Source: Quadrisphaera setariae
Lineage (GTDB): Bacteria > Actinomycetota > Actinomycetes > Actinomycetales > Quadrisphaeraceae
Reading direction: 5' to 3'
Assembly: GCF_008041935.1 (NCBI RefSeq)
Contig: NZ_VKAC01000001.1
Span: 186,001-250,000 of the forward strand
DNA length: 64,000 bases
The translations under genes and the position numbers were made by a program. The notes below the pieces were generated by a model. That model searched no databases. It was not told the DNA's origin and worked only from the letters and a program-made list of their open reading frames with translations. Each line of letters opens with the position of its first letter. Within the stretch, counting starts at the first letter, position 1. This document shows, one piece after another, positions 51,253-60,098 of this stretch.

Positions 51253-51564
51253 TCAGACGCCCTCGGCCGTGGTGGAGCGGGTCAGGCGCGGCGGGCCGGC
51301 GAGCACCTCGCCGAGCCGCGAGGCGCCCTCCGGGGTGCGCCGCCACGCCCGGTAGGCGTCGTCGTGCTCGAGCGACTCCCAGCGCTCGAGCACCACGAGG
51401 TGCGCCGGGTCGTCGACGTCCACCAGGACGTCGCAGCCCAGGCAGCCGTCGAAGGCGCGGGTGGCCTCGAGGACCTGGGAGACCACCGCGTGGGCGGACG
51501 CCGGGTCGGCGGCGGCCTCGGGGGTCAGGGTGAGCTCGAGCAGGGACGTCACGGTGGAGGGCAC
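51253..51564 (-). CDS. Antibiotic biosynthesis monooxygenase (ABM)-fold protein
   Basis: 103 residues, one dimeric alpha-beta barrel domain: LLELTLTPEAAADPASAHAV, ATRAFDGCLGCDVLVDVDDP, VVLERWESLEHDDAYRAWRR. The pattern of ExW..-..H fits the ABM family, cofactor-free oxygenases or stress-related small proteins. Function not predictable. GTG start with CAGGAT 5 nt upstream. Lies between purU and the MFS gene, all in the same direction. Confidence 0.75.
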   Translation of the reverse strand: MPSTVTSLLELTLTPEAAADPASAHAVVSQVLEATRAFDGCLGCDVLVDVDDPAHLVVLERWESLEHDDAYRAWRRTPEGASRLGEVLAGPPRLTRSTTAEGV

Positions 51565-51633
51565 GCCCCATCCTGCCCACAGGTCGCCTGCCGCCGCCTG
51601 CCACCGGCGAGCGGCGGCAGGCGGGCGGCGCTG

Positions 51634-52557
51634 TCAGCGGAAGACGACCGTGCGGTGCCCGTCCAGCAGCACCCGGTGCTCGGCGTGCCAGCGGACCGCC
51701 CTGGCGAGCACCTGCGCCTCGACGTCCTGCCCGATGGACTGCAGCTCGGCCACGGTCATGCCGTGGTCGACGCGGTGCACGTCCTGCTCGATGATCGGCC
51801 CCTCGTCGAGGTCCGGCGTCACGTAGTGCGCCGTCGCACCGATGATCTTCACGCCCCGGACGTGCGCCTGGGCGTACGGGCGCGCGCCCTTGAAGCTGGG
51901 CAGGAACGAGTGGTGGATGTTGATGGCCCGTCCGCTCAGCGCCCGGCACAGCTCCGGCGACAGGATCTGCATGTACCGCGCCAGCACCACCAGCTCCACG
52001 TCCAGGGAGTCGACCAGGCCCAGCAGCGCCGCCTCGGCGGCCTCCAGCGACCCGGGCTCGCCCGCGGCCACGGACCTGTCCACCGGCAGGTGGTGGAACG
52101 GCACCCCGTAGAAGCCCGCCAGCGGCTCGAGGTCGCGGTGGTTGCCGGCCACGGCGACGACGTCGACCGGCAGCTGCCCGGCGCGCGTGCGGAACAGCAG
52201 GTCGTTCAGGCAGTGGCCCGCCTTGGAGACCATCACCAGCGTCCTCAGCGGGCGGCCCAGCTCGTCCAGGGTCCACTCCATGCCGAAGCGCTGCGCCACG
52301 GGCGCGAACGCCCCCCGCAGCGCCGGCGCGTCGAGGTCCGCGCTGACCTGCACGCGCATGTGGAAGCGGCCGGTGTCCGGGTCGCCGAACTGCTGGCTGT
52401 CGGTGATGTTGCCGCCCAGGTGCGCCAGCACCCCGGTGACCGCGTGCACGATGCCCGGGCCGTCGGGGCAGGCGAGCGCGATCACGTAGTGCTTCGTCAC
52501 GGCTGCTGGCGGGGCTGCTGACGAGGTCGGGACCGGGGGCTGCGGCGAGGCGGACAC
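51634..52557 (-). CDS. purU: Formyltetrahydrofolate deformylase
   Basis: Hydrolyses 10-formyl-THF to THF and formate, balancing the one-carbon pool. The N-terminal ACT domain has KHYVIALACPDGPGIVHAVT and GGNITDSQQFGDPDTGRFHM. The C-terminal formyltransferase-like domain has VMVSKAGHCLNDLLFRTRAG, VAVAGNHRDLEPLAGFYGVP, VELVVLARYMQILSPELCR, INIHHSFLPSFKGARPYAQA (catalytic Asn-His) and DLDEGPIIEQDVHRVDHGMT. 307 residues. GTG start with TACCCT 8 nt upstream. The Ala/Pro-rich first 20 residues may be a later extension; a start at V21 (GTG) is possible. Confidence 0.96.
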   Translation of the reverse strand: MSASPQPPVPTSSAAPPAAVTKHYVIALACPDGPGIVHAVTGVLAHLGGNITDSQQFGDPDTGRFHMRVQVSADLDAPALRGAFAPVAQRFGMEWTLDELGRPLRTLVMVSKAGHCLNDLLFRTRAGQLPVDVVAVAGNHRDLEPLAGFYGVPFHHLPVDRSVAAGEPGSLEAAEAALLGLVDSLDVELVVLARYMQILSPELCRALSGRAINIHHSFLPSFKGARPYAQAHVRGVKIIGATAHYVTPDLDEGPIIEQDVHRVDHGMTVAELQSIGQDVEAQVLARAVRWHAEHRVLLDGHRTVVFR

Positions 52558-52565
52558 GACCGACC

Positions 52566-52604
52566 AGGGTAGCCAGCGCGCCGCGCGCCGGGGCCGCCTA
52601 GCGT
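52566..52604. promoter_or_regulatory. Divergent leaderless promoters, purU and MFS gene
   Basis: TACCCT on the minus strand at 52566-52571 ends 8 nt before the purU GTG; TAGCGT at 52599-52604 ends 6 nt before the MFS GTG at 52611. The genes are 53 bp apart and neither has a Shine-Dalgarno site. Confidence 0.5.
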
Positions 52605-52610
52605 CGGGGA

Positions 52611-53870
52611 GTGCCAGAGCCCCTCCGGACGACCCGCGCCTCGCCCCTGCCGGTGCTCGCGCTGGCCGCCGTCGTCCTCGTGGGGCTCAACGTCCGCGGC
52701 CCTCTGGCCGCGCTGCCGCCCGTGGCCGCCGAGCTGCGCGCCGACCTCGCCGTCAGCGCCGGCGCCGTCGGGCTGCTCACCACGCTCCCGGTGCTCTGCT
52801 TCGGCGCCGCGGCGCCGCTGGGGTCGTGGGTGGTGGCGCGCTGGGGCCTGCGCGCCGCCGTGATGGCCTGCCTGGGCGGGGTGCTCCTCGGCACGCTCGT
52901 GCGCTCCGCCGGCGGCTACCCCGCCGCGCTGGCGGGCACCGTGGTGGTGGGCCTGGCCATCACCGTGGGCAACATCGCCCTCCCCGTGCTCATCGCCGAG
53001 GACTTCCCCGCGGCGGTGGGCCTGGTCACGGCCCTGTACGCCGCGGCGTTCAACGTGGGCAGCGCGCTGACGACGGCGCTGACGCCCGTGCTGGCCCAGC
53101 CGCTCGGCTGGCGCGCCGCCACCGCGGCGTGGTCGGTGCTGGCCGTGGTCGCCGCCGTCGTCGTGGTGGTGGCCCACCGCCGCACGCGCGGCGGCGCGGG
53201 CAGCCGCTCCGCCGTCGGCGCCACCGCCCGTGCCACCGGCGGAGGCGGCCCGGAGCCGAGGCACCCCGTCCCCGTGCACCGCCGGGGCAGCACCTGGCTG
53301 CTGGTGGCCGCCTTCGGCGGCCAGTCGTTCTCCTACTACGGCACCACCGCGTGGCTGCCCGAGCTGCTGGCCGACAGGCTCGGCGCCGACCCGGGCGCCG
53401 CCGGAGCCAGCGCCGCCGTCTTCCAGGTCGGGGCGATCGCCGGGGCGTTCGGGGTGCCTGCGGTGCTGCGCGCCACCGGCCGCCCGCGGGTGGCGCTGTG
53501 GCTCGTGTGCGCCGGGTGGGCCACCCTGCCCCTCGGGCTGCTGCTGGCGCCGCAGCTGTGGTGGCTCTGGGCGGCCGTCGCGGGCGCCGCGCAGGGCGGC
53601 GGCATCACCGTGGTGCTGGTGGCCGCCGTCGCGCGCGGGCGCGAGGTCCGCGCGGGCCGGACCGGGGGAGCCGCCGAGGTCCGCGCGGCCACCACGCTGG
53701 TCCAGGGCGGCGGCTACCTCCTGGGGGCGCTCGGCCCGGTGCTCGTGGGGTCCGCCCACGACGCGACCGGGGGGTGGACGGCGCCGCTGCTCGTGCTGCT
53801 CGGGTCGGTGGCCGTGCTCCTGGTGGCGGGGACGGCGGGGGTGCCGCGCCGCGAGCCCGGGAGGGTGTAG
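52611..53870 (+). CDS. MFS transporter, CynX/NimT type
   Basis: 419 residues, twelve hydrophobic segments. The family pattern is seen in LALAAVVLVGLNVRGPLAAL, PPVAAELRADLAVSAGAVGL, LLTTLPVLCFGAAAPLGSWV, NIALPVLIAEDFPAAVG and QSFSYYGTTAWLPELLAD, as in CynX/NimT cyanate or nitroimidazole transporters. The cytosolic loop after TM6 (around residues 185-225) is basic and low-complexity. Substrate unknown. GTG start. Its reading frame is followed by a 151-bp gap with a hairpin before the sugar ABC genes. Confidence 0.88.
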   Translation: MPEPLRTTRASPLPVLALAAVVLVGLNVRGPLAALPPVAAELRADLAVSAGAVGLLTTLPVLCFGAAAPLGSWVVARWGLRAAVMACLGGVLLGTLVRSAGGYPAALAGTVVVGLAITVGNIALPVLIAEDFPAAVGLVTALYAAAFNVGSALTTALTPVLAQPLGWRAATAAWSVLAVVAAVVVVVAHRRTRGGAGSRSAVGATARATGGGGPEPRHPVPVHRRGSTWLLVAAFGGQSFSYYGTTAWLPELLADRLGADPGAAGASAAVFQVGAIAGAFGVPAVLRATGRPRVALWLVCAGWATLPLGLLLAPQLWWLWAAVAGAAQGGGITVVLVAAVARGREVRAGRTGGAAEVRAATTLVQGGGYLLGALGPVLVGSAHDATGGWTAPLLVLLGSVAVLLVAGTAGVPRREPGRV

Positions 53871-53894
53871 GCCGTCGTCGTCCCCCGGGATCTC

Positions 53895-53935
53895 GGGAGG
53901 TGACGACTTGGTCACAGAACGCGTGATCGACCTCC
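53895..53935. promoter_or_regulatory. Inverted repeat before the sugar ABC operon
   Basis: GGGAGGT/ACCTCC arms (53895-53901 and 53930-53935) enclose GGTCAC (53910-53915) and GTGATC (53923-53928). It lies 86 nt before the ATPase start and could be a terminator of the MFS gene or a repressor site; neither is proven. Confidence 0.35.
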
Positions 53936-54021
53936 TTCCGAGGTGCCGAGCGGCCGGCTCGCTGCGACGGTCGTGCAGCCGCGCCGGCCGACCGCGCCGT
54001 CCGGCACGGGGGAGGGCGCAC

Positions 54022-54807
54022 GTGGCGCTGCTGGAGGCACGGGGCGTGCGCAAGTCCTACGGGCACGTGCAGGTGCTGCACGGGGTCGACTTCGAGGCCG
54101 AGGCCGGCCAGGTCACCGCGCTCATCGGTGACAACGGCGCGGGCAAGAGCACGCTGGTCAAGATCCTCTCCGGGGCCGTCGCCCTCGACGCGGGCCAGCT
54201 GCGCCTGCGGGGGGAGGCCGTCCGGCTGACCTCGCCCGAGCACGCCAGGACCCTCGGGATCGAGACCGTCTACCAGGACCTCGCCCTGGCCCCCGAGCTC
54301 GGGCCGGCCGAGAACGTCTTCGCCGGCCGGGAGCTGCTGCGGCCCGGCCTGCTGGGGCGCCTCGGCGTGCTCGACAAGAAGACCATGCGCGCTCGCGCGC
54401 AGGAGGCGTTCACCTCCATGGGCACCGACGTCAAGGACCTCGACGCCGCCGTCGCGGCCCTGTCGGGCGGCCAGCGCCAGTCCGTGGCCATCTGCCGCGC
54501 CGTGATGTGGGCGAAGGACCTCGTCTTCCTCGACGAGCCCACGGCGGCGCTCGGCGTGCGCCAGACCGGGAAGGTGCTCGAGCTGGTGCGCCGCGTCGCC
54601 GACTCCGGGGTCGGCGTGGTGCTGATCTCCCACAACATGACGGAGGTGCTCGAGGTGGCCGACAGCGTGCAGGTGCTCCGGCTGGGGCGGCGGGTGGCGT
54701 CGCTGCCCGCCCGCGGCACCACCGTCGCCGACCTCGTCGGCGCCATGACCGGGGCGCTCGACACCCCCGTCGCCGACGCCCGCGCCGACGAGCGGACCCA
54801 GCGGTGA
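54022..54807 (+). CDS. Sugar ABC transporter ATP-binding protein, FrcA-like half-size
   Basis: 261 residues, a single ABC domain: LIGDNGAGKSTLVKILSGAV (Walker A), GIETVYQDLALAPELGPAEN (Q loop), ALSGGQRQSVAICRAVMWAK (signature), DLVFLDEPTAALGVRQTGKV (Walker B), ISHNMTEVLEVAD (H loop). CUT2 sugar ATPases usually have two such domains (about 500 residues); this half-size form with ALGVRQ after Walker B resembles FrcA-type fructose/ribose-like importers. GTG start with GGGAGGG. Overlaps the permease by four bases. Confidence 0.92.
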   Translation: MALLEARGVRKSYGHVQVLHGVDFEAEAGQVTALIGDNGAGKSTLVKILSGAVALDAGQLRLRGEAVRLTSPEHARTLGIETVYQDLALAPELGPAENVFAGRELLRPGLLGRLGVLDKKTMRARAQEAFTSMGTDVKDLDAAVAALSGGQRQSVAICRAVMWAKDLVFLDEPTAALGVRQTGKVLELVRRVADSGVGVVLISHNMTEVLEVADSVQVLRLGRRVASLPARGTTVADLVGAMTGALDTPVADARADERTQR

Positions 54808-55850
54808 GCGCCACCGAGGCCGGCGCACCGCCGCCTCCTCCTCAGACCCCTGCCCGGCCCGCGGCGCCCGGTCCGACCTCGCTGCCGCCCTGGCGCCGGG
54901 CGCTCTCGTCCTCGCCCGCCTACATGTTCGTGGTCCTGCTGGTGCTCGTCGGCGTCTTCTCGCTGCTGGCGCCGGAGACCTTCCCCACGGCCGCCAACGG
55001 CCGCAACGTCCTCACCGACGTCGCGGTGCTGCTCGTCATGGCGGTGGGCACCACCTACGTGCTCGTGGCCGGCGGCTTCGACCTGTCCCAGGGGTCGGTG
55101 CTGGTCTTCGCCGGCGTCGCCGCCGCGAAGACCATGGAGGCCCTCGGCGGCCAGGGCGCGGGCACCGTGCTCGTCGGGGTGGCCGTCGGCCTGGCCGCCG
55201 GCACCGCGTGGGGGCTCGTCAACGGCCTGGTCATCACCAGGCTCGGCGTGCCGGCGCTCATCACCACCCTGGGCTCCACCGGTGCGGCGCTCGGTGCCGC
55301 CCAGCTGCTCTCCAACGGCACCGACGTGCGCACCGTCCCCGACGCGCTGATCTCCGTGGCCGTGCAGCGGCCCCTCACCCTCAGCTGGCTGGTGTGGGTG
55401 GCCGCCCTCGTCGCGCTCGTCGGCGCCCTGGTGCTCGCCACCACCCGCTACGGGCGCCACACGCAGCTCATCGGCTCCAACGCCGAGTCCGCGCGCCGCG
55501 CGGGCATCGCCGTCGACCGGCACACCGCCTCCCTGTACGTGCTCAACGGCGCCCTGGCGGGGCTGGCGGGGCTGATGTCGCTGACGCGCTTCGCCACCAC
55601 CACCATCAGCGGCCACACCACCGACGGCCTCCAGGTCATCACCGGCGTGGTGCTGGGCGGCACCAGCCTGTTCGGCGGCGTGGGCACGGTCCTGGGCACG
55701 GTCATCGGGATGTTCATCCCGGGCGTGCTCAACAACGGCTTCGTCGTGCTCAACGTGCAGGCCTTCTGGCAGCAGGTGGCCGTCGGCGTCGTCCTCGTGG
55801 TCGCCGTGTACGTCGACCAGCTCAAGCGCCGTCGCCGCAACGCCGCCTGA
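54804..55850 (+). CDS. Sugar ABC transporter permease, CUT2 (RbsC/FrcC) family
   Basis: 348 residues: a Pro-rich cytosolic N-terminus, then about ten hydrophobic segments. Signature elements: LLVMAVGTTYVLVAGGFDLS, NGLVITRLGVPALITTLGST, STGAALGAAQLLSNG, TTRYGRHTQLIGSNAESARR and AGIAVDRHTASLYVLNGALA, ending GVVLGGTSLFGGVGTVLGTV. The GxDLSxGS motif reads GGFDLSQGSV here. GTG start overlapping the ATPase stop. Confidence 0.93.
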   Translation: MSATEAGAPPPPPQTPARPAAPGPTSLPPWRRALSSSPAYMFVVLLVLVGVFSLLAPETFPTAANGRNVLTDVAVLLVMAVGTTYVLVAGGFDLSQGSVLVFAGVAAAKTMEALGGQGAGTVLVGVAVGLAAGTAWGLVNGLVITRLGVPALITTLGSTGAALGAAQLLSNGTDVRTVPDALISVAVQRPLTLSWLVWVAALVALVGALVLATTRYGRHTQLIGSNAESARRAGIAVDRHTASLYVLNGALAGLAGLMSLTRFATTTISGHTTDGLQVITGVVLGGTSLFGGVGTVLGTVIGMFIPGVLNNGFVVLNVQAFWQQVAVGVVLVVAVYVDQLKRRRRNAA

Positions 55851-55912
55851 CGCGCGCACCAGACCCAGCCCCACCCGTGCGGCTCACCCCGCCCAGCAGA
55901 CCGGAGACCCCC

Positions 55913-56908
55913 GTGAAGACCCCTCGCGCCACCCGCGCCGCCGCTCTGGCCGCAGCCTCCCTGCTCGCCCTCACCGCCTGCGGCGGCTCCTCCGACGACG
56001 GTGCCGGGTCCGGCGGGTCCGGCGACGGGAAGCTGTCCGTCGTCTACGTGCCGGGCCTGACCGGCAACCCCTTCTACAACACCGTCGGCTGCGGCGCGGC
56101 GGCCAAGGCGACCGAGCTGGGCGTCGACTTCAAGGTCCAGGGCAGCCCCGAGTTCGACGTCGCCCGGCAGACCGCCATCGTCAACGCCGTCGTCGCCGAC
56201 GCCCCCGACGCGCTGATGATCTCCGTCACCGACTCCACCGCGATGAAGCTGCCGCTGGCCGAGGCCAAGGCCGCCGGCATCGACGTCATCACCATCGACG
56301 GAGACCTCGAGGACAAGAGCATCGCGCTCACCAACATCCAGTCCGACAACGAGGAGGGCGGCGCGCTCGCCGCCGAGAACCTCGCGAAGCTGGTCGGTGG
56401 GAAGGGCGCCGTGCTCGGCATCAACCAGAGCCCCGGCAACCCGATCGGCGAGGCCCGCGAGAAGGGCTTCAAGGACAAGCTCGCCGAGTACCCGGGCATG
56501 ACCTACCTCGAGACGCAGTACTCGGAGAACTCCACCGCCACCGCGGCGCAGATCGCCTCGGCCGCGGCGACCTCCAACGCCGACCTCGTGGGCGTCTACA
56601 CGATGTCGACCAACAACACCGAGGGCGCCATCACCGGCGTGCGCGAGGCGGGCAAGACCGGCGTCGTGCGCGTGGTCGGCTACGACACCTCCGAGCCGAT
56701 CCTCCAGGCCCTCCAGGACGGCACCGTGGACGGCGTCGTCGTCCAGTACCCCTACGGCGAGGGGCAGACCGGCGTGCAGAGCGCCGTCGACGCCAGCCAG
56801 GGGAAGGACGTGCCGCGCGAGCAGACCGCGCCGTTCGTCTTCGCGACGCCGGAGAACCAGGCCTCCGAGGAGGTCCAGCGGTACGTCTACAAGACCGACT
56901 GCGCCTGA
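55913..56908 (+). CDS. Sugar ABC transporter substrate-binding lipoprotein (RbsB/FrcB type)
   Basis: 331 residues. Signal peptide with lipobox LLALTACGGSS (Cys about 23), then the Peripla_BP_4 fold: VVYVPGLTGNPFYNTVGCGA, VDFKVQGSPEFDVARQTAIV, NAVVADAPDALMISVTDSTA, VITIDGDLEDKSIALTNIQS, DNEEGGALAAENLAKLVGGK and VGYDTSEPILQALQDGTVDG. GTG start preceded by GGAG. In the sugar order, ATPase-permease-binding protein. The sugar is unknown; fructose, ribose or a related sugar by family. Confidence 0.93.
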   Translation: MKTPRATRAAALAAASLLALTACGGSSDDGAGSGGSGDGKLSVVYVPGLTGNPFYNTVGCGAAAKATELGVDFKVQGSPEFDVARQTAIVNAVVADAPDALMISVTDSTAMKLPLAEAKAAGIDVITIDGDLEDKSIALTNIQSDNEEGGALAAENLAKLVGGKGAVLGINQSPGNPIGEAREKGFKDKLAEYPGMTYLETQYSENSTATAAQIASAAATSNADLVGVYTMSTNNTEGAITGVREAGKTGVVRVVGYDTSEPILQALQDGTVDGVVVQYPYGEGQTGVQSAVDASQGKDVPREQTAPFVFATPENQASEEVQRYVYKTDCA

Positions 56909-57024
56909 GCGGCCGTGGCCCGGGGCGTCGTCCCCGGGCCCGGTCCGTCGCGGCCGGTCCGCTGCGAGGGGGTCTCGCCGTGCCGAGATCCGGGCGGGAG
57001 CGGGCGCGGGGACCCCGGGCCGCA

Positions 57025-57030
57025 TACGGT
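57025..57030 (+). promoter_or_regulatory. -10-like TACGGT before zwf
   Basis: TACGGT ends 8 nt before the zwf GTG at 57039, with no ribosome-binding site; leaderless pattern. Confidence 0.45.
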
Positions 57031-57038
57031 GTCTGACC

Positions 57039-58511
57039 GTGACCGACGCCTCGTCCGAGACCCCCGCCGACGACCACGGGGCGGCCACGCCCACCGCGGT
57101 CTCCACCCCCACCGTCTTCGTCCTCTTCGGCGCGACCGGTGACCTCGCCGCGCGCATGGTGCTGCCGGCGTTCGGCGCCCTCGCCAAGCACGGCCTGCTG
57201 CCGGACAACTGGCGCCTCATCGGCAACGGCCGCGGGCACCAGAGCGACGACGAGTTCCGCGAGCACGTCAAGACCGTCCTCGACAAGGCCAAGACCGGCC
57301 TGTCCGGGCGCCAGTGGCGCGGGTTCGCCTCCTCGCTGCGCTTCGCCGGCGGGGGCTTCTCCGAGTCCGACCCGGGCGAGCTGGCCGACGTGGTGGCCGA
57401 GGCCAAGGACGACCTGGGCGGCGGCGACGACGTGCAGCTCGTGCACTACATCGCGCTGCCGCCGTCGACCTTCGAGTCCTACACCAGGGCCCTCGACGCC
57501 CACGGCCTGGCCGAGGGTGCGCGCGTCGTCTACGAGAAGCCGTTCGGCACCGACTCCGAGAGCTTCGAGCGCCTCGACGAGCTGGTGCTGTCGATCTTCC
57601 CGGAGGAGCGGGTCTTCAGGATCGACCACTTCCTCGGCAAGGAGGCCACGCAGCAGCTGCACGTGCTGCGGTTCAACAACCGCCTGCTTGAGCAGGTCTG
57701 GAACCGCTACCACGTGGCCGCCGTGCAGATCGACATCCCCGAGACGCTCGGGGTGAGCAACCGCGCCGGCTTCTACGACGAGACCGGCGCCACCCTGGAC
57801 ATGCTCGTCACCCACCAGCTGCAGGTGATGGCGGAGGTGGCCCTGGAGCCGCCGGTGGACGCCTCGCCCGAGGCGCTGCTGGAGGCCCGCGAGGCGGTGC
57901 TGAAGGACTTCCGCCCCATGAGCCCGGACGAGGCCGTGCTCGGCCAGGTCGAGGGCTACCGCGACATCGACGGCGTCGCCGACGACTCCCAGACCGACAC
58001 GTTCGTGGCCGCGAAGGTGTGGATCGACAACGACCGGTGGGAGGGCGTGCCCTTCCTGCTGCGCACCGGCAAGCAGCTCAAGGAGAGCCACCAGCACGTG
58101 ACGCTGGTGCTGCGCCGCCCGCAGACCCGCGGCTTCGGCGAGCGCCCGCCGCGCCCCGAGACGATCGCGTTCTCCCTGGCCGGCAACGGCACCGTGGCCG
58201 CCACGGTGACCGCCCAGCGCCCCGGCGCCCCCGGCGACCTGGTGGCGGGCTCGCTGCTGCTCGACCTCGAGGACCTGCCCCGCGCCGAGCCGCTGCCCGC
58301 CTACGCCTCGCTCCTGCGCGACGTGCTGGCGGGGGACCGTGCGCTGTTCACCACCGCGACCGGTCTGCGCGAGGCCTGGCGCGTGGCGGCGCCGCTGCTC
58401 GACAACCGCCCGCAGGTGCAGCCGTACGCGCCGGGCTCGTGGGGCCCCGAGGCCGCGCGGGAGATCGCCGCGCCCCACGGCTGGCTGTCGCAGGACTCCC
58501 TCGACGACTGA
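57039..58511 (+). CDS. zwf: Glucose-6-phosphate dehydrogenase
   Basis: First enzyme of the oxidative pentose phosphate pathway, producing NADPH. TVFVLFGATGDLAARMVLPA (the coenzyme fold GAxGDLA), VVYEKPFGTDSESFERL, RIDHFLGKEATQQLHVLRFN (active-site RIDHYLGKE in the family, here RIDHFLGKE), then ALEPPVDASPEALL, GYRDIDGVADDSQTDTFVAA and NDRWEGVPFLLRTGKQLKES. 490 residues. It follows the sugar ABC operon but has its own leader and -10, and a hairpin terminator after it. No opcA or other pentose-pathway gene is adjacent. Confidence 0.95.
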   Translation: MTDASSETPADDHGAATPTAVSTPTVFVLFGATGDLAARMVLPAFGALAKHGLLPDNWRLIGNGRGHQSDDEFREHVKTVLDKAKTGLSGRQWRGFASSLRFAGGGFSESDPGELADVVAEAKDDLGGGDDVQLVHYIALPPSTFESYTRALDAHGLAEGARVVYEKPFGTDSESFERLDELVLSIFPEERVFRIDHFLGKEATQQLHVLRFNNRLLEQVWNRYHVAAVQIDIPETLGVSNRAGFYDETGATLDMLVTHQLQVMAEVALEPPVDASPEALLEAREAVLKDFRPMSPDEAVLGQVEGYRDIDGVADDSQTDTFVAAKVWIDNDRWEGVPFLLRTGKQLKESHQHVTLVLRRPQTRGFGERPPRPETIAFSLAGNGTVAATVTAQRPGAPGDLVAGSLLLDLEDLPRAEPLPAYASLLRDVLAGDRALFTTATGLREAWRVAAPLLDNRPQVQPYAPGSWGPEAAREIAAPHGWLSQDSLDD

Positions 58512-58518
58512 GGCGCAC

Positions 58519-58534
58519 CACTGATATACCAGTG
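58519..58534. promoter_or_regulatory. Palindrome CACTGATATACCAGTG after zwf
   Basis: CACTG-ATATAC-CAGTG at 58519-58534 is a short, AT-rich palindrome in a very GC-rich region, 8 nt after the zwf stop and 251 nt before glyA. It resembles GntR-type operators, but no regulator gene is next to it. Confidence 0.4.
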
Positions 58535-58544
58535 ATCGGGTCAC

Positions 58545-58584
58545 AGGGCCCCGTCGTCTGCGCGGTCGCGGACGGCGGGGCCCT
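58545..58584. terminator. Terminator hairpin after zwf
   Basis: AGGGCCCCGTCGTC at 58545-58558 pairs with GGACGGCGGGGCCCT at 58570-58584 (one G-U pair, loop about 11 nt). It separates zwf from the ZTP riboswitch. Confidence 0.75.
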
Positions 58585-58633
58585 CCGTCACGACGCGGTG
58601 AGGAGGGAGTCGACCCGAGAGGTGCTCGACGTC

Positions 58634-58639
58634 TACCCT
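58634..58639 (+). promoter_or_regulatory. -10-like TACCCT for the glyA riboswitch leader
   Basis: TACCCT lies just before the ZTP aptamer, where the leader RNA should begin. No good -35 is seen. Low confidence. Confidence 0.35.
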
Positions 58640-58723
58640 GGCGGCGTCGCGACTGGCGCAGGTGGGCCACCACCGGGGAGCGGCGGGAGAGCAGTCGATC
58701 GGGTCGTCCGCCTGGGCCCGACC
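58640..58723 (+). promoter_or_regulatory. ZTP (pfl) riboswitch upstream of glyA-folD
   Basis: The pfl hallmarks are clear: GCGACTGGCGC, a GGTGG-GCCA-CCACC hairpin, ACCGGGGAGCG, and the downstream pseudoknot strand CCGCCTGGGCCC. ZTP is made from the purine intermediate ZMP when 10-formyl-THF is short; binding turns on one-carbon genes, here glyA and folD, whose product restores 10-formyl-THF. It ends 61 nt before the glyA GTG. Confidence 0.93.
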
Positions 58724-58784
58724 GCCACCTGAGCCGACCGCAGACCGCCACCCCCGATCCCTGCCGCACCGCGAGGAGCACCCC

Positions 58785-60098
58785 GTGACGCAGACCGCTC
58801 TGCCCGCCCAGTCCCTCACCGACGCCCCCCTGGCCGAGGTCGACCCGGAGATCGCCGCCGTGCTCGACGGTGAGCTGCGCCGCCAGCAGGACACCCTCGA
58901 GATGATCGCCAGCGAGAACTTCGCCCCCCGCGCGGTCATGGCCGCCCAGGGGTCGGTGCTCACCAACAAGTACGCCGAGGGCTACCCCGGCCGCCGCTAC
59001 TACGGCGGCTGCGAGCAGGTCGACGTCGCCGAGGAGCTCGCCCGCGAGCGCGCCAAGGCCCTCTTCGGCGCCGAGCACGCCAACGTGCAGCCCCACTCCG
59101 GCGCCCAGGCCAACGCCGCCGTCATGCACGCGCTGATCCGTCCGGGTGACACCATCCTGGGCCTCGAGCTGGCCCACGGCGGCCACCTCACCCACGGCAT
59201 GAAGGCCAACTTCTCCGGCCGCCTGTTCGACGTGGCCAGCTACGGCGTGGACCCCGAGACGTTCCTCGTCGACATGGACGTGGTGCGGAAGGTCGCCTTG
59301 GAGCGCCGCCCCAAGCTCATCATCGCCGGCTGGTCGGCCTACCCCCGCCAGCTCGACTTCGCGGCGTTCCGCGAGATCGCCGACGAGGTCGGCGCGCTGC
59401 TCATGGTCGACATGGCGCACTTCGCGGGCCTGGTGGCCGCCGGGCTGCACCCCAGCCCGGTGCCCCACGCCGACGTCGTGACCTCCACCGTGCACAAGAC
59501 GCTGGCCGGTCCCCGCTCCGGCGTCATCCTGTGCCGGGCCGAGCACGCCAAGAAGATCGACTCCGCGGTCTTCCCGGGCCAGCAGGGCGGCCCCCTGATG
59601 CACGTCATCGCCGGCAAGGCCGTCGCCTTCAAGATCGCCGCGAGCGAGGCGTTCAAGGAGCGCCAGCAGCGCACCCTCGAGGGCGCGAAGCTCATCGCCG
59701 ACCGGCTCATGCAGCCCGACGTCGACGCCGTGGGCGCCTCCGTGCTGACCGGCGGCACCGACGTGCACCTGGCCCTGGTGGACCTGCGCCGCTCCGAGCT
59801 CGACGGCCAGCAGGCCGAGGACCGCCTCCACGCGGCCGGCATCACCGTGAACCGCAACGCGGTGCCGTTCGACCCGCGGCCGCCGATGGTCACCTCCGGC
59901 CTGCGGATCGGCACCCCCGCCCTGGCCACCCGCGGCTTCGGCGCCACCGAGTTCACCGAGGTCGCCGACATCATCGCCGGCGCCCTCGACCCGGCCGCCG
60001 ACGTCGCGCCGCTGCGCGAGCGCGTGCGCACCCTCACCGAGGCGTTCCCGCTGTACCCGGGCCTGCCCTCGGCCAGCGCCGCGCAGGCCGACGCCTGA
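58785..60098 (+). CDS. glyA: Serine hydroxymethyltransferase
   Basis: Makes 5,10-methylene-THF and glycine from serine. [13 protein letters not shown]-type segment ([20 protein letters not shown]), [60 protein letters not shown] and the PLP-Lys region [20 protein letters not shown] are all present. 437 residues. GTG with GAGGAG site. The stop shares a base with the folD ATG (TGATG). Second product of the ZTP-controlled transcript is FolD, so serine is converted to 10-formyl-THF in two steps. Confidence 0.97.
   Translation: MTQTALPAQSLTDAPLAEVDPEIAAVLDGELRRQQDTLEMIASENFAPRAVMAAQGSVLTNKYAEGYPGRRYYGGCEQVDVAEELARERAKALFGAEHANVQPHSGAQANAAVMHALIRPGDTILGLELAHGGHLTHGMKANFSGRLFDVASYGVDPETFLVDMDVVRKVALERRPKLIIAGWSAYPRQLDFAAFREIADEVGALLMVDMAHFAGLVAAGLHPSPVPHADVVTSTVHKTLAGPRSGVILCRAEHAKKIDSAVFPGQQGGPLMHVIAGKAVAFKIAASEAFKERQQRTLEGAKLIADRLMQPDVDAVGASVLTGGTDVHLALVDLRRSELDGQQAEDRLHAAGITVNRNAVPFDPRPPMVTSGLRIGTPALATRGFGATEFTEVADIIAGALDPAADVAPLRERVRTLTEAFPLYPGLPSASAAQADA

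Noticed and set aside
56631-59831. 1066-codon minus-strand frame opposite zwf and glyA
   Set aside because: Antisense shadow crossing the ZTP riboswitch and a terminator; sequence is low-complexity without family motifs.
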